NCBI GenBank assembly: GCA_946535685.1 | Contig: CAMNDR010000004.1 | Coordinates: 1 to 12,875 of the forward strand | Direction: 5' to 3' | Length of the DNA stretch: 12,875 nucleotides | Source of the DNA: an uncultured Clostridia bacterium | GTDB lineage: Bacteria > Bacillota > Clostridia > Oscillospirales > Ruminococcaceae | Part shown: positions 6,571 to 12,788 of the stretch, in pieces | Layout: each line of letters starts with the position of its first letter | Numbering within the stretch: position 1 is the first letter of the stretch | Position numbers and translations under genes: made by a program | The notes under the pieces: model-generated | Told to the model about the DNA's origin: nothing | Seen by the model: only the letters and a program-made list of their open reading frames with translations | The model's database searches: none

Positions 6571-7716
6571 TCTTTTTGTACAGGAAGGGTGATTGACAGC
6601 ACCCCACAATTGTTCCCAAATGCTTCTCTTCGGTTGTTCCGCCGGGCGTGCCGGCACGTTTTCCGCTGCGATGAGCGGCACTGATGCGATCTCCCGCTCC
6701 TGGTACGCATAGACCAGCTCTCCGAGGACATCGCCCTCGCAGACCGGCGCATAGGCAAAGGGCGCACGCCGGACGGTCATACGGACACCGGACGGGATGC
6801 CGCCGGGCGTGCCGATCGTGACTGTCTCCGCAGGCTGCACGGCAGCAGCTTCCTGTGCGCCGCCCGCAACCGGAACCGAAAGCGCCGCCGGGGCGGGGAG
6901 TTCCGTTGGCTGCACACGGGAGAAGCCGTAGTCATACAGATGCATATGGTCATTCCAGTCATCCGGCGCATGGAGCGTCACGCAGATGAGCGTCACGCCG
7001 TCACGCTCACAGGCCGAGACCAGGCAACGGCCTGCTTCATCCGTAAAGCCCGTCTTGACACCGATCACGCCGTCATACATCCTCAGCAGCTTGTTGGAAT
7101 TGTAGAGCGTCCGCTCATAGGGCGGGTTGCCGAAGCGCAGGGTGACGGCACTCTGGCCGCATATGCTGCGGAAGGTCTCATTGCGCAGGGCTTCCCGTGT
7201 GAGGAGCGCCATATCATACGCAGATGCGCCGTGTCCTTCGCCCTCTAAGCCGGAGGGCGTGACAAAGTACGTATCCCGCATGCCGAGCTCCTGCGCACGG
7301 GCATTCATCCGTGCGGCAAACGCCGGAATGCTCCCGGCGATGCGGACGGCTGCAGCATTGGCGGCATCGTTGCCCGAGGGCAGCAGCATGCCGCAGCAGA
7401 GCGAGCGCAGCGTCACAAGATCGCCCTCCTGCAGTCCCATCGAGGAGCCTTCCACACGGATGGCATCCGGATCCACACGGAATTCCGTGTCCAGATCGCC
7501 GTGCTCGATGGCAAGGAGCGTGGTCATGATCTTGGTGGTGCTCGCCATCGGGCGTTTTTCACGGGCATTGTGCTCGCAGATGACCTGTCCTGTGGCGGCT
7601 TCCGTGAGGATCCACGCCTGGGCAGAGACCTCCGGCACGGCTGCCTGCGCCTGCAGCCCCGGCAGCAGCAGAAAGCCGAGACAGAATCCGAGCAGAATCC
7701 CGATGCATTTTTTCAT
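6529..7716 (-). CDS. dacF: D-alanyl-D-alanine carboxypeptidase (PBP5/DacF family)
   Basis: An exported penicillin-binding D,D-carboxypeptidase that trims the terminal D-Ala from peptidoglycan stem peptides. The 395-residue protein has an N-terminal signal peptide ('MKKCIGILLGFCLGFLLLPG...AQAA', cleavage near residue 26) and all three S11 motifs: S59-T-T-K62, S114-G-N116 and K221-T-G223. A PBP5 C-terminal beta domain spans roughly 265-350. The start ATG 7714-7716 has GGGAGGGG about 6-8 nt upstream; an ATG seven codons earlier has no ribosome site. The usual amphipathic C-terminal anchor would follow residue ~365 ('SIWEQLWGAV'). The last 13 residues, from Cys383 to Val395, are encoded by repeat C, so the native tail may have been replaced. 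DacF is the sporulation-linked name used with ytfJ neighbours; another PBP5 paralogue name is possible. Confidence 0.93.
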   Translation of the reverse strand: MKKCIGILLGFCLGFLLLPGLQAQAAVPEVSAQAWILTEAATGQVICEHNAREKRPMASTTKIMTTLLAIEHGDLDTEFRVDPDAIRVEGSSMGLQEGDLVTLRSLCCGMLLPSGNDAANAAAVRIAGSIPAFAARMNARAQELGMRDTYFVTPSGLEGEGHGASAYDMALLTREALRNETFRSICGQSAVTLRFGNPPYERTLYNSNKLLRMYDGVIGVKTGFTDEAGRCLVSACERDGVTLICVTLHAPDDWNDHMHLYDYGFSRVQPTELPAPAALSVPVAGGAQEAAAVQPAETVTIGTPGGIPSGVRMTVRRAPFAYAPVCEGDVLGELVYAYQEREIASVPLIAAENVPARPAEQPKRSIWEQLWGAVNHPSCTKRCGCRAVTALPREV

Positions 7717-7725
7717 GAAGTACCC

Positions 7726-7757
7726 CTCCCACACCATGATATCTCATTGTATGGGAG
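7726..7757 (-). promoter_or_regulatory. Hairpin that could cover the dacF ribosome-binding site
   Basis: On the minus strand CTCCCATAC (7757-7749) can pair with GTGTGGGAG (7734-7726), nine pairs including one G-U, with a 14-nt loop. The second arm contains part of the GGGAGGGG Shine-Dalgarno. Seen by eye; no folding energy calculated. Confidence 0.35.
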
Positions 7758-7768
7758 CGGGACGAGGG

Positions 7769-8197
7769 TTATGCTTCTTCGATCGTCTCGACTGCTTCGT
7801 CAGCGACTTCGGCAGACTTCTCGGCCTTATCGCCCTTCTTGGGGATGAGGGAGATGACCTTGTCCACAAGACCGGGTACCATATCAAGCAGGACATTGGC
7901 CTTGTCGGCATTCATGGTGAGCTGGACGAGCTTGACATCGCCGTCCTTGGCAACGAGGAAACCGACCGGCTTGATGCTGATGCCGCCGCCTGCACCGCCT
8001 GCAAAGTACTCCTTTGCGGTACGTGTCGGCAGATCGGAACCGCCGGAGCCGAAGCCCACGCTGATCTTGGAGATCGGGATGACGGTGGTGCCGTCCTTGC
8101 AGTTGATCGGGTCGCCCATCATGGTGTTGGTATCCACAAAATTGCGGATCTTTTCCATGCTGATGCCTACAAATCCGTTGATTGCATGTTCGCTCAT
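7769..8197 (-). CDS. ytfJ: GerW/YtfJ family sporulation protein
   Basis: A 142-residue GerW/YtfJ family protein. Characteristic stretches: the N-terminal amphipathic segment 'INGFVGISMEKIRNFVDTNTMMG' region (6-28); 'PISKISVGFGSGGSDLP' (41-57); the Gly-rich 'FAGGAGGGISIKPVGFLV' (65-82); and a C-terminal 'LVDKVISLIPK' (110-120) with an acidic tail. In Bacillus subtilis the family is needed for normal spore germination, but it is also present in Clostridia not known to sporulate, so it does not prove sporulation here. The start ATG 8195-8197 has AAGGAG seven bases upstream. Gaps are 60 nt after the DUF2953 gene and 52 nt before dacF, in the order normal for Clostridia. The molecular role is unknown. 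Confidence 0.92.
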   Translation of the reverse strand: MSEHAINGFVGISMEKIRNFVDTNTMMGDPINCKDGTTVIPISKISVGFGSGGSDLPTRTAKEYFAGGAGGGISIKPVGFLVAKDGDVKLVQLTMNADKANVLLDMVPGLVDKVISLIPKKGDKAEKSAEVADEAVETIEEA

Positions 8198-8257
8198 AGT
8201 GATACTCCTTCTGCGGAAAATCCGCTATAATTAACGATTTTGGGGTGCCGGGGCTGC

Positions 8258-8671
8258 TTACAGCCTGTCGCTGACGAGTGTCTTTTTGGCTTTGAGATGA
8301 TCCATCAGGAAATCCCATGCCAGCCAGATGCCGACGGCTAAGACTGTGCCGACCGCCAGCTTGAACTTGCAGCCGGCGTTGTATTGGCTTGTGTCCTCTG
8401 TATAATCACAGACGATGGAGATGCGCTTGCGCTTCACCTTCATATAATGCGCTGCAGCGCCGAGCAGCGGCTGCAGGATCATATGGATCTTGCCGTAGAG
8501 CTGGGCGGTCTCTGCCGCATCCTCACCGCCGAGCACGATGTCCGTTTCGATATCGTACCAGGTGATGCCGCGCAGCAGCTTGTTCACCGGCCCCGGCAGC
8601 GCAAAGACGGCGCTTCCGGCGAGATCCGCCTTGCCGGCGATGTTCTGCATGAGCTTCCAGAGCTTGTCCAT
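8258..8671 (-). CDS. DUF2953 protein, C-terminal part (separated from its N-terminus by an in-frame TAG)
   Basis: This 137-residue stretch carries the conserved core of DUF2953 (YtfI-type) proteins: 'DIETDIVLGGEDAAETAQLYGKI' region (about residues 40-62), then 'MKVKRKRISIVCDY' (77-90), and a hydrophobic C-terminal segment 'LAVGTVLAVGIWLAWDFLM' near 105-123. It is in exactly the same frame as the 67-residue fragment at 8705-8908; the codons between (TAG, then 11 sense codons) read as a continuing Glu/Lys linker. The first ATG has no usable ribosome site at normal distance: AGGAGGAG lies ~25 nt upstream and no in-frame ATG, GTG or TTG is nearer. Independent translation is therefore doubtful, and this is best seen as the second half of one broken or read-through gene. 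It lies between scpB and ytfJ, the expected place for DUF2953. Confidence 0.75.
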   Translation of the reverse strand: MDKLWKLMQNIAGKADLAGSAVFALPGPVNKLLRGITWYDIETDIVLGGEDAAETAQLYGKIHMILQPLLGAAAHYMKVKRKRISIVCDYTEDTSQYNAGCKFKLAVGTVLAVGIWLAWDFLMDHLKAKKTLVSDRL

Positions 8672-8704
8672 GAGAAATTCACGGCGCTTCTCTGCAGGCT
8701 CCTC

Positions 8705-8908
8705 CTAGTCCTGCTTCTTCTTTTTCTTCTCTTTCTTCGGTTTCGGGGGCTTGTCGCTTTTCTTGCGCGGCAGGATCTGGATGCCGAGATAGCGGACGCT
8801 CCAGTCGAATTTGCTGTCCCAGTAGCGGACGCTTACCACCACATGCGAAATGCACAGCAGCACGGTCAGCAGCACAAGTACCCCGACGATGATCAGAAAT
8901 ATCCGCAT
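8705..8908 (-). CDS. DUF2953 protein, N-terminal part (ends at premature TAG)
   Basis: A 67-residue fragment starting at ATG 8906-8908 with GAGGAGG at good distance, 12 nt after the scpB stop. It has one N-terminal transmembrane helix ('IFLIIVGVLVLLTVLLCISHVV', about residues 3-24), a short beta-like stretch ('VRYWDSKFDWSVRYLGIQILP'), and a Lys-rich tail ('KPKKEKKKKKQD') ending at TAG (8705-8707). This is the usual start of a DUF2953 protein: membrane anchor, strand, charged linker. The conserved domain continues in frame beyond the stop at 8258-8671; joined, the protein would be ~216 residues, a normal length. A nonsense mutation, a sequencing error or stop-codon read-through are all possible. 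Confidence 0.7.
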   Translation of the reverse strand: MRIFLIIVGVLVLLTVLLCISHVVVSVRYWDSKFDWSVRYLGIQILPRKKSDKPPKPKKEKKKKKQD

Positions 8909-8920
8909 AGCATGCCTCCT

Positions 8921-9514
8921 CTATGCTTCCTCTTCCGGTTCGGTCGGTTCCTCCGGCGCAGGCTGTTCGGCGGTGAAGCCGTCCAGCTCTCCGGTGAAGG
9001 TCTCCTGCTGCCTGCGCTTCGGCTCCGGGAGCTCCTCAAGCGAGGAAAGCCCGAATGCCCGCAGAAACAGCGGCGTTGTCTGGTAGCCGATCGGGTGGCC
9101 GGGCACGTCGATGCGGCCGGCTTCCTCAAGCAAACCCTTGTCCACCAGCGAATTGATGACCGAGGAGCTGTCGATGCCTCTGACACGCTCCACAAAGCCC
9201 TTGCTCACCGGCTGGTTATAGGCCACGATGGTCAGCGCTTCCATGGCGGCATTGCTCAGCGGCCGCATGCGCTCCTGCTCCATCGCTTTCCGGATGATGT
9301 CCGCAAATTCCTGCCGTGTGCCGATCTGCCACGCATGGCCGAGATGCATCACACGCAGGGCGCTGCCGATGCCGGCATAGCATTCCTGCAGGGTATCCAT
9401 GAGCGCAGAGACTTCGCTTTCGGGGATCTCCAGCACCTGTGCAAGCCGGGATGTCTCCACCGGATCACCGGCGGCAAAGAGGATCGCTTCTGCGGCTGCA
9501 GCCTGTTCGTTCAT
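8921..9514 (-). CDS. scpB: Segregation and condensation protein B
   Basis: A 197-residue ScpB, the kite subunit that dimerises and binds ScpA in the SMC-ScpAB condensin, which acts in chromosome organisation and segregation. It shows the typical N-terminus 'AAAEAILFAAGDPVETSRLAQVL' region (5-28), the second winged-helix core 'LSNAAMEALTIVAYNQPVSK' (85-104), 'RGIDSSSVINSLVDKGLLEEAGR' region (112-134), and 'GHPIGYQTTPLFLRAFGLSSLEELP' region (139-163). A disordered acidic tail (EEPTEPEEEA) ends it. The ATG (9512-9514) is 3 nt after the scpA stop with AGGTG just upstream, so the two genes are translationally coupled, as in most Firmicutes. The stop codon is TAG. Confidence 0.96.
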   Translation of the reverse strand: MNEQAAAAEAILFAAGDPVETSRLAQVLEIPESEVSALMDTLQECYAGIGSALRVMHLGHAWQIGTRQEFADIIRKAMEQERMRPLSNAAMEALTIVAYNQPVSKGFVERVRGIDSSSVINSLVDKGLLEEAGRIDVPGHPIGYQTTPLFLRAFGLSSLEELPEPKRRQQETFTGELDGFTAEQPAPEEPTEPEEEA

Positions 9515-9517
9515 GTG

Positions 9518-10228
9518 TCACCTGCCTTTCCGCTCGCACATGGCGAGCACGGTATTGTCCTCATTGAGCCGGATGCGCCCGAACCGGGTCAGCTCCAGCA
9601 CGGCTAAGAAGGTCGCCACTCTGGCCGAACGGTCGGTCAGGCCCTCATAGAGCGAGGCGACCGTCACGGTCTTGCCGCCGTACAGCGCACGCAGCACATG
9701 CACGACCTTCGATGTGACCGAGACCACACGCTCCTGCGTGACGGTGTCGGTGATCTTGTCGGAGAGTGCCTGTCCGTTCATGCGTGCCTTGCCGATCCTG
9801 GCATAGGCATCTGCGAGAACATCGGGCGTATGCGTCAGCTTATAGGTCTGGGGAAGCTTTGCGAGCTTCATGGGCTTGCGGACGAAGATATCATCCGCAA
9901 GGAACAGCTCCCTGAGCTTCCCTGCCGCCTGCTGACAGAGGGCATATTCGATGAGGGCGCCCTGCAGCTCCTGCTTGATGCGCTCGGCTTCCTCGGGCTT
10001 GGGCAGCAAAGACACGGTCTTGATGTAGACCAGGCGGGCTGCCATTTCGAGAAATTCGCCGGCAAGCTCCAGATCCTGCCGCTGCGCTTCTTCTATATAT
10101 AATAGGTACTGCTCCAAGAGCTTGGTGATCTCGATGTCGTTGATGTTGAGCTGGTGCTTGGAGATCAGGTGGAGCAGCAGATCGAGCGGCCCCGTAAACA
10201 CATCCAGCTTGAATTCCATTGCCGCCAT
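9518..10228 (-). CDS. scpA: Segregation and condensation protein A (kleisin)
   Basis: A 236-residue ScpA, the kleisin that bridges SMC heads and binds the ScpB dimer. The N-terminal domain has the diagnostic 'FTGPLDLLLHLISKHQLNINDIEI' region (11-34), then 'EFLEMAARLVYIKTVSLLPKP' region (58-78), a central helical part, and a C-terminal winged helix ('VTVASLYEGLTDRSARVATFLAVLEL' region, 188-213) that contacts the SMC head. The ATG at 10226-10228 lies 1 nt past the stop of the upstream protease gene, with GGTGG six bases before it, so translation is coupled; an internal ATG three codons on is a weaker alternative. Length and motifs are normal. Confidence 0.96.
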   Translation of the reverse strand: MAAMEFKLDVFTGPLDLLLHLISKHQLNINDIEITKLLEQYLLYIEEAQRQDLELAGEFLEMAARLVYIKTVSLLPKPEEAERIKQELQGALIEYALCQQAAGKLRELFLADDIFVRKPMKLAKLPQTYKLTHTPDVLADAYARIGKARMNGQALSDKITDTVTQERVVSVTSKVVHVLRALYGGKTVTVASLYEGLTDRSARVATFLAVLELTRFGRIRLNEDNTVLAMCERKGR

Positions 10229-10229
10229 G

Positions 10230-10925
10230 CTACACCACCGCCGGGATGAATTGCGTGAGATCGGCCATTCCTGTGAAGATCAGGTTGTTGAGCACAGAAA
10301 GCGGCCAGCTCAGGATGCCGGTGAAGAGCAGCACCATCATGATGGCGTAGAACACCCGCTGGTTGCGCATCACCCACATGGCCGCCTTCGGCGGCAGCAG
10401 GAAGGTCAGCACACGGGAGCCGTCGAGCGGCGGCACGGGGATCATGTTGAACAGGAACAGGTTCAGGTTGATGACCACAAACCAGTACATCATATAGGTG
10501 AGGAAATACAGCGTGTCTTCGCCGCTGTAAATGCCGATCACCGGGATGGTTTCCCGTGTGATCTCGACATACTGCATCCCGCCGCAGAGCCGGATGACGA
10601 CCATCGCCGCCAGTGCGGCAAGCAGGTTCATCAGCGGGCCTGCCACGGCAGTGACCATCATGCCGAAGCTCGGATGCTTGAATTTGGAGGGAGAGACAGG
10701 CACGGGCTTTGCCCAGCCAAAGCCGAGGATCATCAGCATCAGCGCACCGAGGCCGTCGAGGTGGGCAAGCGGAGAGATGGTCAGGCGTCCCTCGTTCTTG
10801 GCCGTATCGTCGCCGAGCTTATGCGCTGTCCAGGCATGTGCAAATTCATGCAGCGGATTGACGAGAAAAATCGTCATCAGCCGCACCAGAAACAGCAGCA
10901 TGACCTGCGGATTCAATACCGGCAT
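10230..10925 (-). CDS. Site-2 protease family (M50) membrane metalloprotease
   Basis: A 231-residue polytopic membrane protein of the short M50 (site-2 protease) group that commonly precedes scpA in Firmicutes. The zinc motif is HEFAH (residues 26-30; His26, Glu27, His30), and the second metal ligand lies in 'FNMIPVPPLDGSRV' (159-172; Asp168). Several hydrophobic helices are visible (about 8-24, 60-70, 92-112, 138-160, 190-206). Close members have no PDZ domain, and none is present here. The substrate is unknown; the family cleaves within membranes. The start ATG 10923-10925 has AGGAGG six bases upstream and follows a consensus-like promoter, so this is the first gene of the long operon. It ends in TAG overlapping the scpA start region. 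Confidence 0.93.
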   Translation of the reverse strand: MPVLNPQVMLLFLVRLMTIFLVNPLHEFAHAWTAHKLGDDTAKNEGRLTISPLAHLDGLGALMLMILGFGWAKPVPVSPSKFKHPSFGMMVTAVAGPLMNLLAALAAMVVIRLCGGMQYVEITRETIPVIGIYSGEDTLYFLTYMMYWFVVINLNLFLFNMIPVPPLDGSRVLTFLLPPKAAMWVMRNQRVFYAIMMVLLFTGILSWPLSVLNNLIFTGMADLTQFIPAVV

Positions 10926-10957
10926 GGGTTCCCTCCTCTCTTTGCGTACTCATAATT

Positions 10958-10986
10958 ATTATACTACAAATCGGAACACTTTGCAA
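10958..10986 (-). promoter_or_regulatory. Promoter of the M50 protease-scpAB operon
   Basis: On the minus strand TTGCAA (10986-10981), a 17-bp spacer and a perfect TATAAT (10963-10958), giving a ~25-nt leader to the M50 gene. Good match to the vegetative sigma factor pattern. Confidence 0.8.
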
Positions 10987-11000
10987 GTGCTTTCCGGAAA

Positions 11001-11077
11001 AAGATGCACACCGGCCGGCGGCGGCGTGCCGGATCCCGGCGAAAACAATGCATCTTCCGCAAATATTGCGGGTTTTT
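11001..11077 (+). other. Structured spacer between divergent promoters, ending in a terminator-like hairpin
   Basis: AAGATGCA (11001-11008) and TGCATCTT (11049-11056) form an 8-bp inverted pair enclosing a very G+C-rich section of CCGG/GGC blocks. Directly after it CCGCAA-ATA-TTGCGG (11057-11071) is followed by GTTTTT, a rho-independent terminator shape on the + strand. No gene on the + strand ends here and no + strand promoter was found before it. Confidence 0.4.
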
Positions 11078-11119
11078 GGCTGCCATAATTGTTTTTTCTG
11101 AAAAAATTTGAAAAAAGAC

Positions 11120-11148
11120 TTGCTTTTTTCAATGACTTCTGCTATAAT
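11120..11148 (+). promoter_or_regulatory. Promoter of rpmB
   Basis: TTGCTT (11120-11125), 17-bp spacer, perfect TATAAT (11143-11148). The ~65-nt leader holds a hairpin AGGACA/TGTCCT (11171-11194) before the GAAGGAGGT ribosome site at 11203-11211. Confidence 0.8.
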
Positions 11149-11219
11149 GTAATACATAGGTGTTTTATAAAGGACAGCCCCTGCGGTATGTCCTGAGCAA
11201 TTGAAGGAGGTGTGTTTTC

Positions 11220-11405
11220 ATGGCAAAGTGTGAAATTTGCGGCAAGGGCGTGACCTTCGGTAACAAGGTATCCCACTCCCACAGAGCATCCAACAGAACC
11301 TGGAAGCCCAACGTACAGCGTGTCAAGGCTGTTGTCAAGGGTGCTCCCTGCCACATCTATGTATGTTCCAGATGCCTGCGCTCCGGTAAGGTAGAGCGCG
11401 CCTGA
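11220..11405 (+). CDS. rpmB: 50S ribosomal protein L28
   Basis: A 61-residue L28, a small basic protein of the large ribosomal subunit. It starts 'MAKCEICGKGVTFGNKVSHSH' and keeps 'RTWKPNVQ' (27-33). It has both cysteine pairs, Cys4/Cys7 and Cys49/Cys52, so it is the zinc-binding form rather than the cysteine-free paralogue that some Firmicutes use under zinc shortage. The ATG at 11220 is preceded by a strong GAAGGAGGT. The gene stands alone, divergent from the M50-scpAB operon, with its own promoter and a leader hairpin. A short G/C-rich hairpin (AGCGGGG/CCCCGCT, 11405-11421) overlaps the stop but has no T-run. Confidence 0.97.
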   Translation: MAKCEICGKGVTFGNKVSHSHRASNRTWKPNVQRVKAVVKGAPCHIYVCSRCLRSGKVERA

Positions 11406-11421
11406 GCGGGGAGCCCCCGCT

Positions 11422-11526
11422 GGCAGGCCGCACGCCGGGGTTTTGCTCCGGCGATAGCGCAGAACATGCGTTGTGAAACATGTGAACTGCTTGCCCCCAT
11501 TGCCGTTTGGCATTGGGGGCAATGCT
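11422..11526 (+). repeat. 105-bp direct repeat, unit 1
   Basis: First of two near-identical 105-bp units. It contains hairpin 1 CGCCGGGG-TTTTG-CTCCGGCG (11433-11453, one G-T pair) and hairpin 2 TTGCCCCCA...TGGGGGCAA (11491-11522, continued after one T-T mismatch by TGCC-GTTT-GGCA). It starts 17 nt after the rpmB stop. No coding sense on either strand. Confidence 0.9.
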
Positions 11527-11552
11527 ATTGTCAGTGCGTATGCGGGACTCAC

Positions 11553-11657
11553 GGCAGGCCGCACGCCGGGGTTTTGCTCCGGCGATAGCGCAGAACATGC
11601 GTTGTGAAACATGTGAACCGCTTGCCCCCATTGCCGTTCGGCATTGGGGGCAATGCT
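11553..11657 (+). repeat. 105-bp direct repeat, unit 2
   Basis: Second unit, offset 131 bp from the first, separated by a 26-bp non-repeated spacer. It differs from unit 1 at two positions only (T to C at 11619 and T to C at 11639, the latter in the loop of hairpin 2), so both hairpins (11564-11584, 11622-11653) are preserved. Confidence 0.9.
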
Positions 11658-11760
11658 GTTTCGGGGAGGAAAAATACAGCGCTGCACAGGCCTCCTTACG
11701 GCTCTGAAAGCCTTTCCGGCGCATCTGGTGCTGCGATTTGTGCCAAAGTGAAAATGCCTG
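11658..11760. other. Non-coding spacer before the sseB promoter
   Basis: About 100 bp between the second 105-bp unit and the next promoter. I see no gene, terminator or strong hairpin in it. Confidence 0.5.
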
Positions 11761-11789
11761 TTGACTTTTCACATCTTTTATGATATAAT
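11761..11789 (+). promoter_or_regulatory. Promoter of the SseB-family gene
   Basis: TTGACT (11761-11766), 17-bp spacer, perfect TATAAT (11784-11789). The predicted start near 11796 excludes the in-frame ATG at 11801 as a normal initiation codon. Confidence 0.85.
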
Positions 11790-11805
11790 GTGTATAACAG
11801 ATGAC

Positions 11806-11838
11806 CGGCGGGGGCAGATCCGCCGCTGTAATTTTTTT
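11806..11838 (+). promoter_or_regulatory. Leader hairpin plus T-run (possible attenuator) ahead of sseB
   Basis: CGGCGG (11806-11811), 8-nt loop, CCGCCG (11820-11825), then CTGTAA and seven T (11832-11838). It lies within the 5' leader, upstream of the ribosome site at 11843. The gap between stem and T-run makes a terminator only moderately likely. Confidence 0.4.
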
Positions 11839-11854
11839 ATATGAGGTGACTATT

Positions 11855-12661
11855 TTGGCAGAGATCAAAAAATCCCAGGAGCCGATCCTGAATCCGGCAC
11901 TGGTACAGGCAATGGAAGCCATGAAGGCGGATCGCAATCCCAAGACGGAGTCTGCATTTGTCAATACACTGAAGGCAGGCCGTTTCCTGGTTCCCGCAGA
12001 TATCAACACGGTACAGGCTGCACAGGCGAATCCGGACGGTACCGTTCAGCTCAAGGATCAGCCGCAGATCAAGTTCGTGCTGTTCAGCAGTGCGAATGGC
12101 GAGCGCTATTTCCCGCTGTTCACGGACGGCGACGAGGTCAACAAGTGGCCGGATCGTGAGAAGCATCAGCTTGCGGCGATCACCTATCCCGATCTCTGCG
12201 AGTTCTTCAAGAGAGAGATGAACAAGAACGAGGGCAAGTCCGACATCACCGGCATTGTCATCAATCCCTATGCACAGAACGTGATGGTTCCGGCGGACAG
12301 CATGCTCAAGATCCTGAACACGGAGTCGATGGCACCCGGCACCAAGATCCAGATCGGCGATCTCAAGGAGCAGCCGGAGGAGCTGCTCAACGCACTGCAG
12401 GATCTGATGCCGAACGAGACAGACATCGAAAAGGCGTATCTGCGTGTGATGAAGCGTGAGGACAAGCCGAATCCGAATTTCCTGCTCGTGCTTGACATCA
12501 ATGTCGCTGCGCTCGGCGATGCAGGCATCAAGGCGCTCTTTGACCGTGTGGCAGAGGTTGCAAAGCCCCATCTGCGCGGCGTGGAGCTGGCGATCGTTCC
12601 GGCTTCCAACAATTTCGGCGTGGCTGCACTGAAGAATGCTGTGCCGTTTTATGAGAAGTAA
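11855..12661 (+). CDS. SseB-family protein
   Basis: A 268-residue cytoplasmic protein with an N-terminal SseB domain and a C-terminal SseB-type domain. Visible landmarks: 'LKAGRFLVPADI' (39-50), 'IKFVLFSSANGERYFPLFTDGDE' region (72-94), 'GIVINPYAQNVMVP' (133-146), then the second domain with 'IEKAYLRVMKRED' (191-203), 'NFLLVLDINV' (208-217) and a closing 'NAVPFYEK'. SseB was named for enhanced serine sensitivity in E. coli; its biochemical role is not established. I chose TTG 11855-11857 because GAGGTG lies 6 nt before it and it gives 'AEIKKSQEP...'. The ATG at 11801 is only ~5 nt from the predicted transcript start and has no ribosome site. It is a single gene, with its own promoter and a strong hairpin after its stop. 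Confidence 0.88.
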   Translation: MAEIKKSQEPILNPALVQAMEAMKADRNPKTESAFVNTLKAGRFLVPADINTVQAAQANPDGTVQLKDQPQIKFVLFSSANGERYFPLFTDGDEVNKWPDREKHQLAAITYPDLCEFFKREMNKNEGKSDITGIVINPYAQNVMVPADSMLKILNTESMAPGTKIQIGDLKEQPEELLNALQDLMPNETDIEKAYLRVMKREDKPNPNFLLVLDINVAALGDAGIKALFDRVAEVAKPHLRGVELAIVPASNNFGVAALKNAVPFYEK

Positions 12662-12687
12662 GCAGCGGGCTGTTATCCAGTATCAGA

Positions 12688-12727
12688 AGATCCCCTCTCC
12701 GTCTTTTCGGAGAGGGGATCTCAACTT
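12688..12727 (+). terminator. Terminator of the SseB-family gene
   Basis: A perfect 14-bp stem, AGATCCCCTCTCCG (12688-12701) with 12708-12721, and a TCTTTT loop, 26 nt after the stop codon. The following CAACTTGTTT is a poor T-run, but stem strength supports termination. Confidence 0.7.
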
Positions 12728-12788
12728 GTTTCTGGTGCTGGCGCACCGTTGAGCGCCCCACCCCCAACAATGCTAACAACTTTGGCAT

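Noticed and set aside
6414..6767. Long N-terminal extension of rluB
   Set aside because: It crosses repeat C and the dacF 3' end in another frame. The peptide similarity to the metA extension reflects shared repeat DNA, not a protein domain.
11422..11657. CRISPR array
   Set aside because: Only two units, each 105 bp with internal hairpins, one 26-bp spacer and no cas genes.
11142..12009. Minus-strand open frames over the 105-bp repeats and rpmB
   Set aside because: Their internal peptide repeats come only from the DNA repeat, and they run antisense to rpmB and the sseB start; no ribosome sites.
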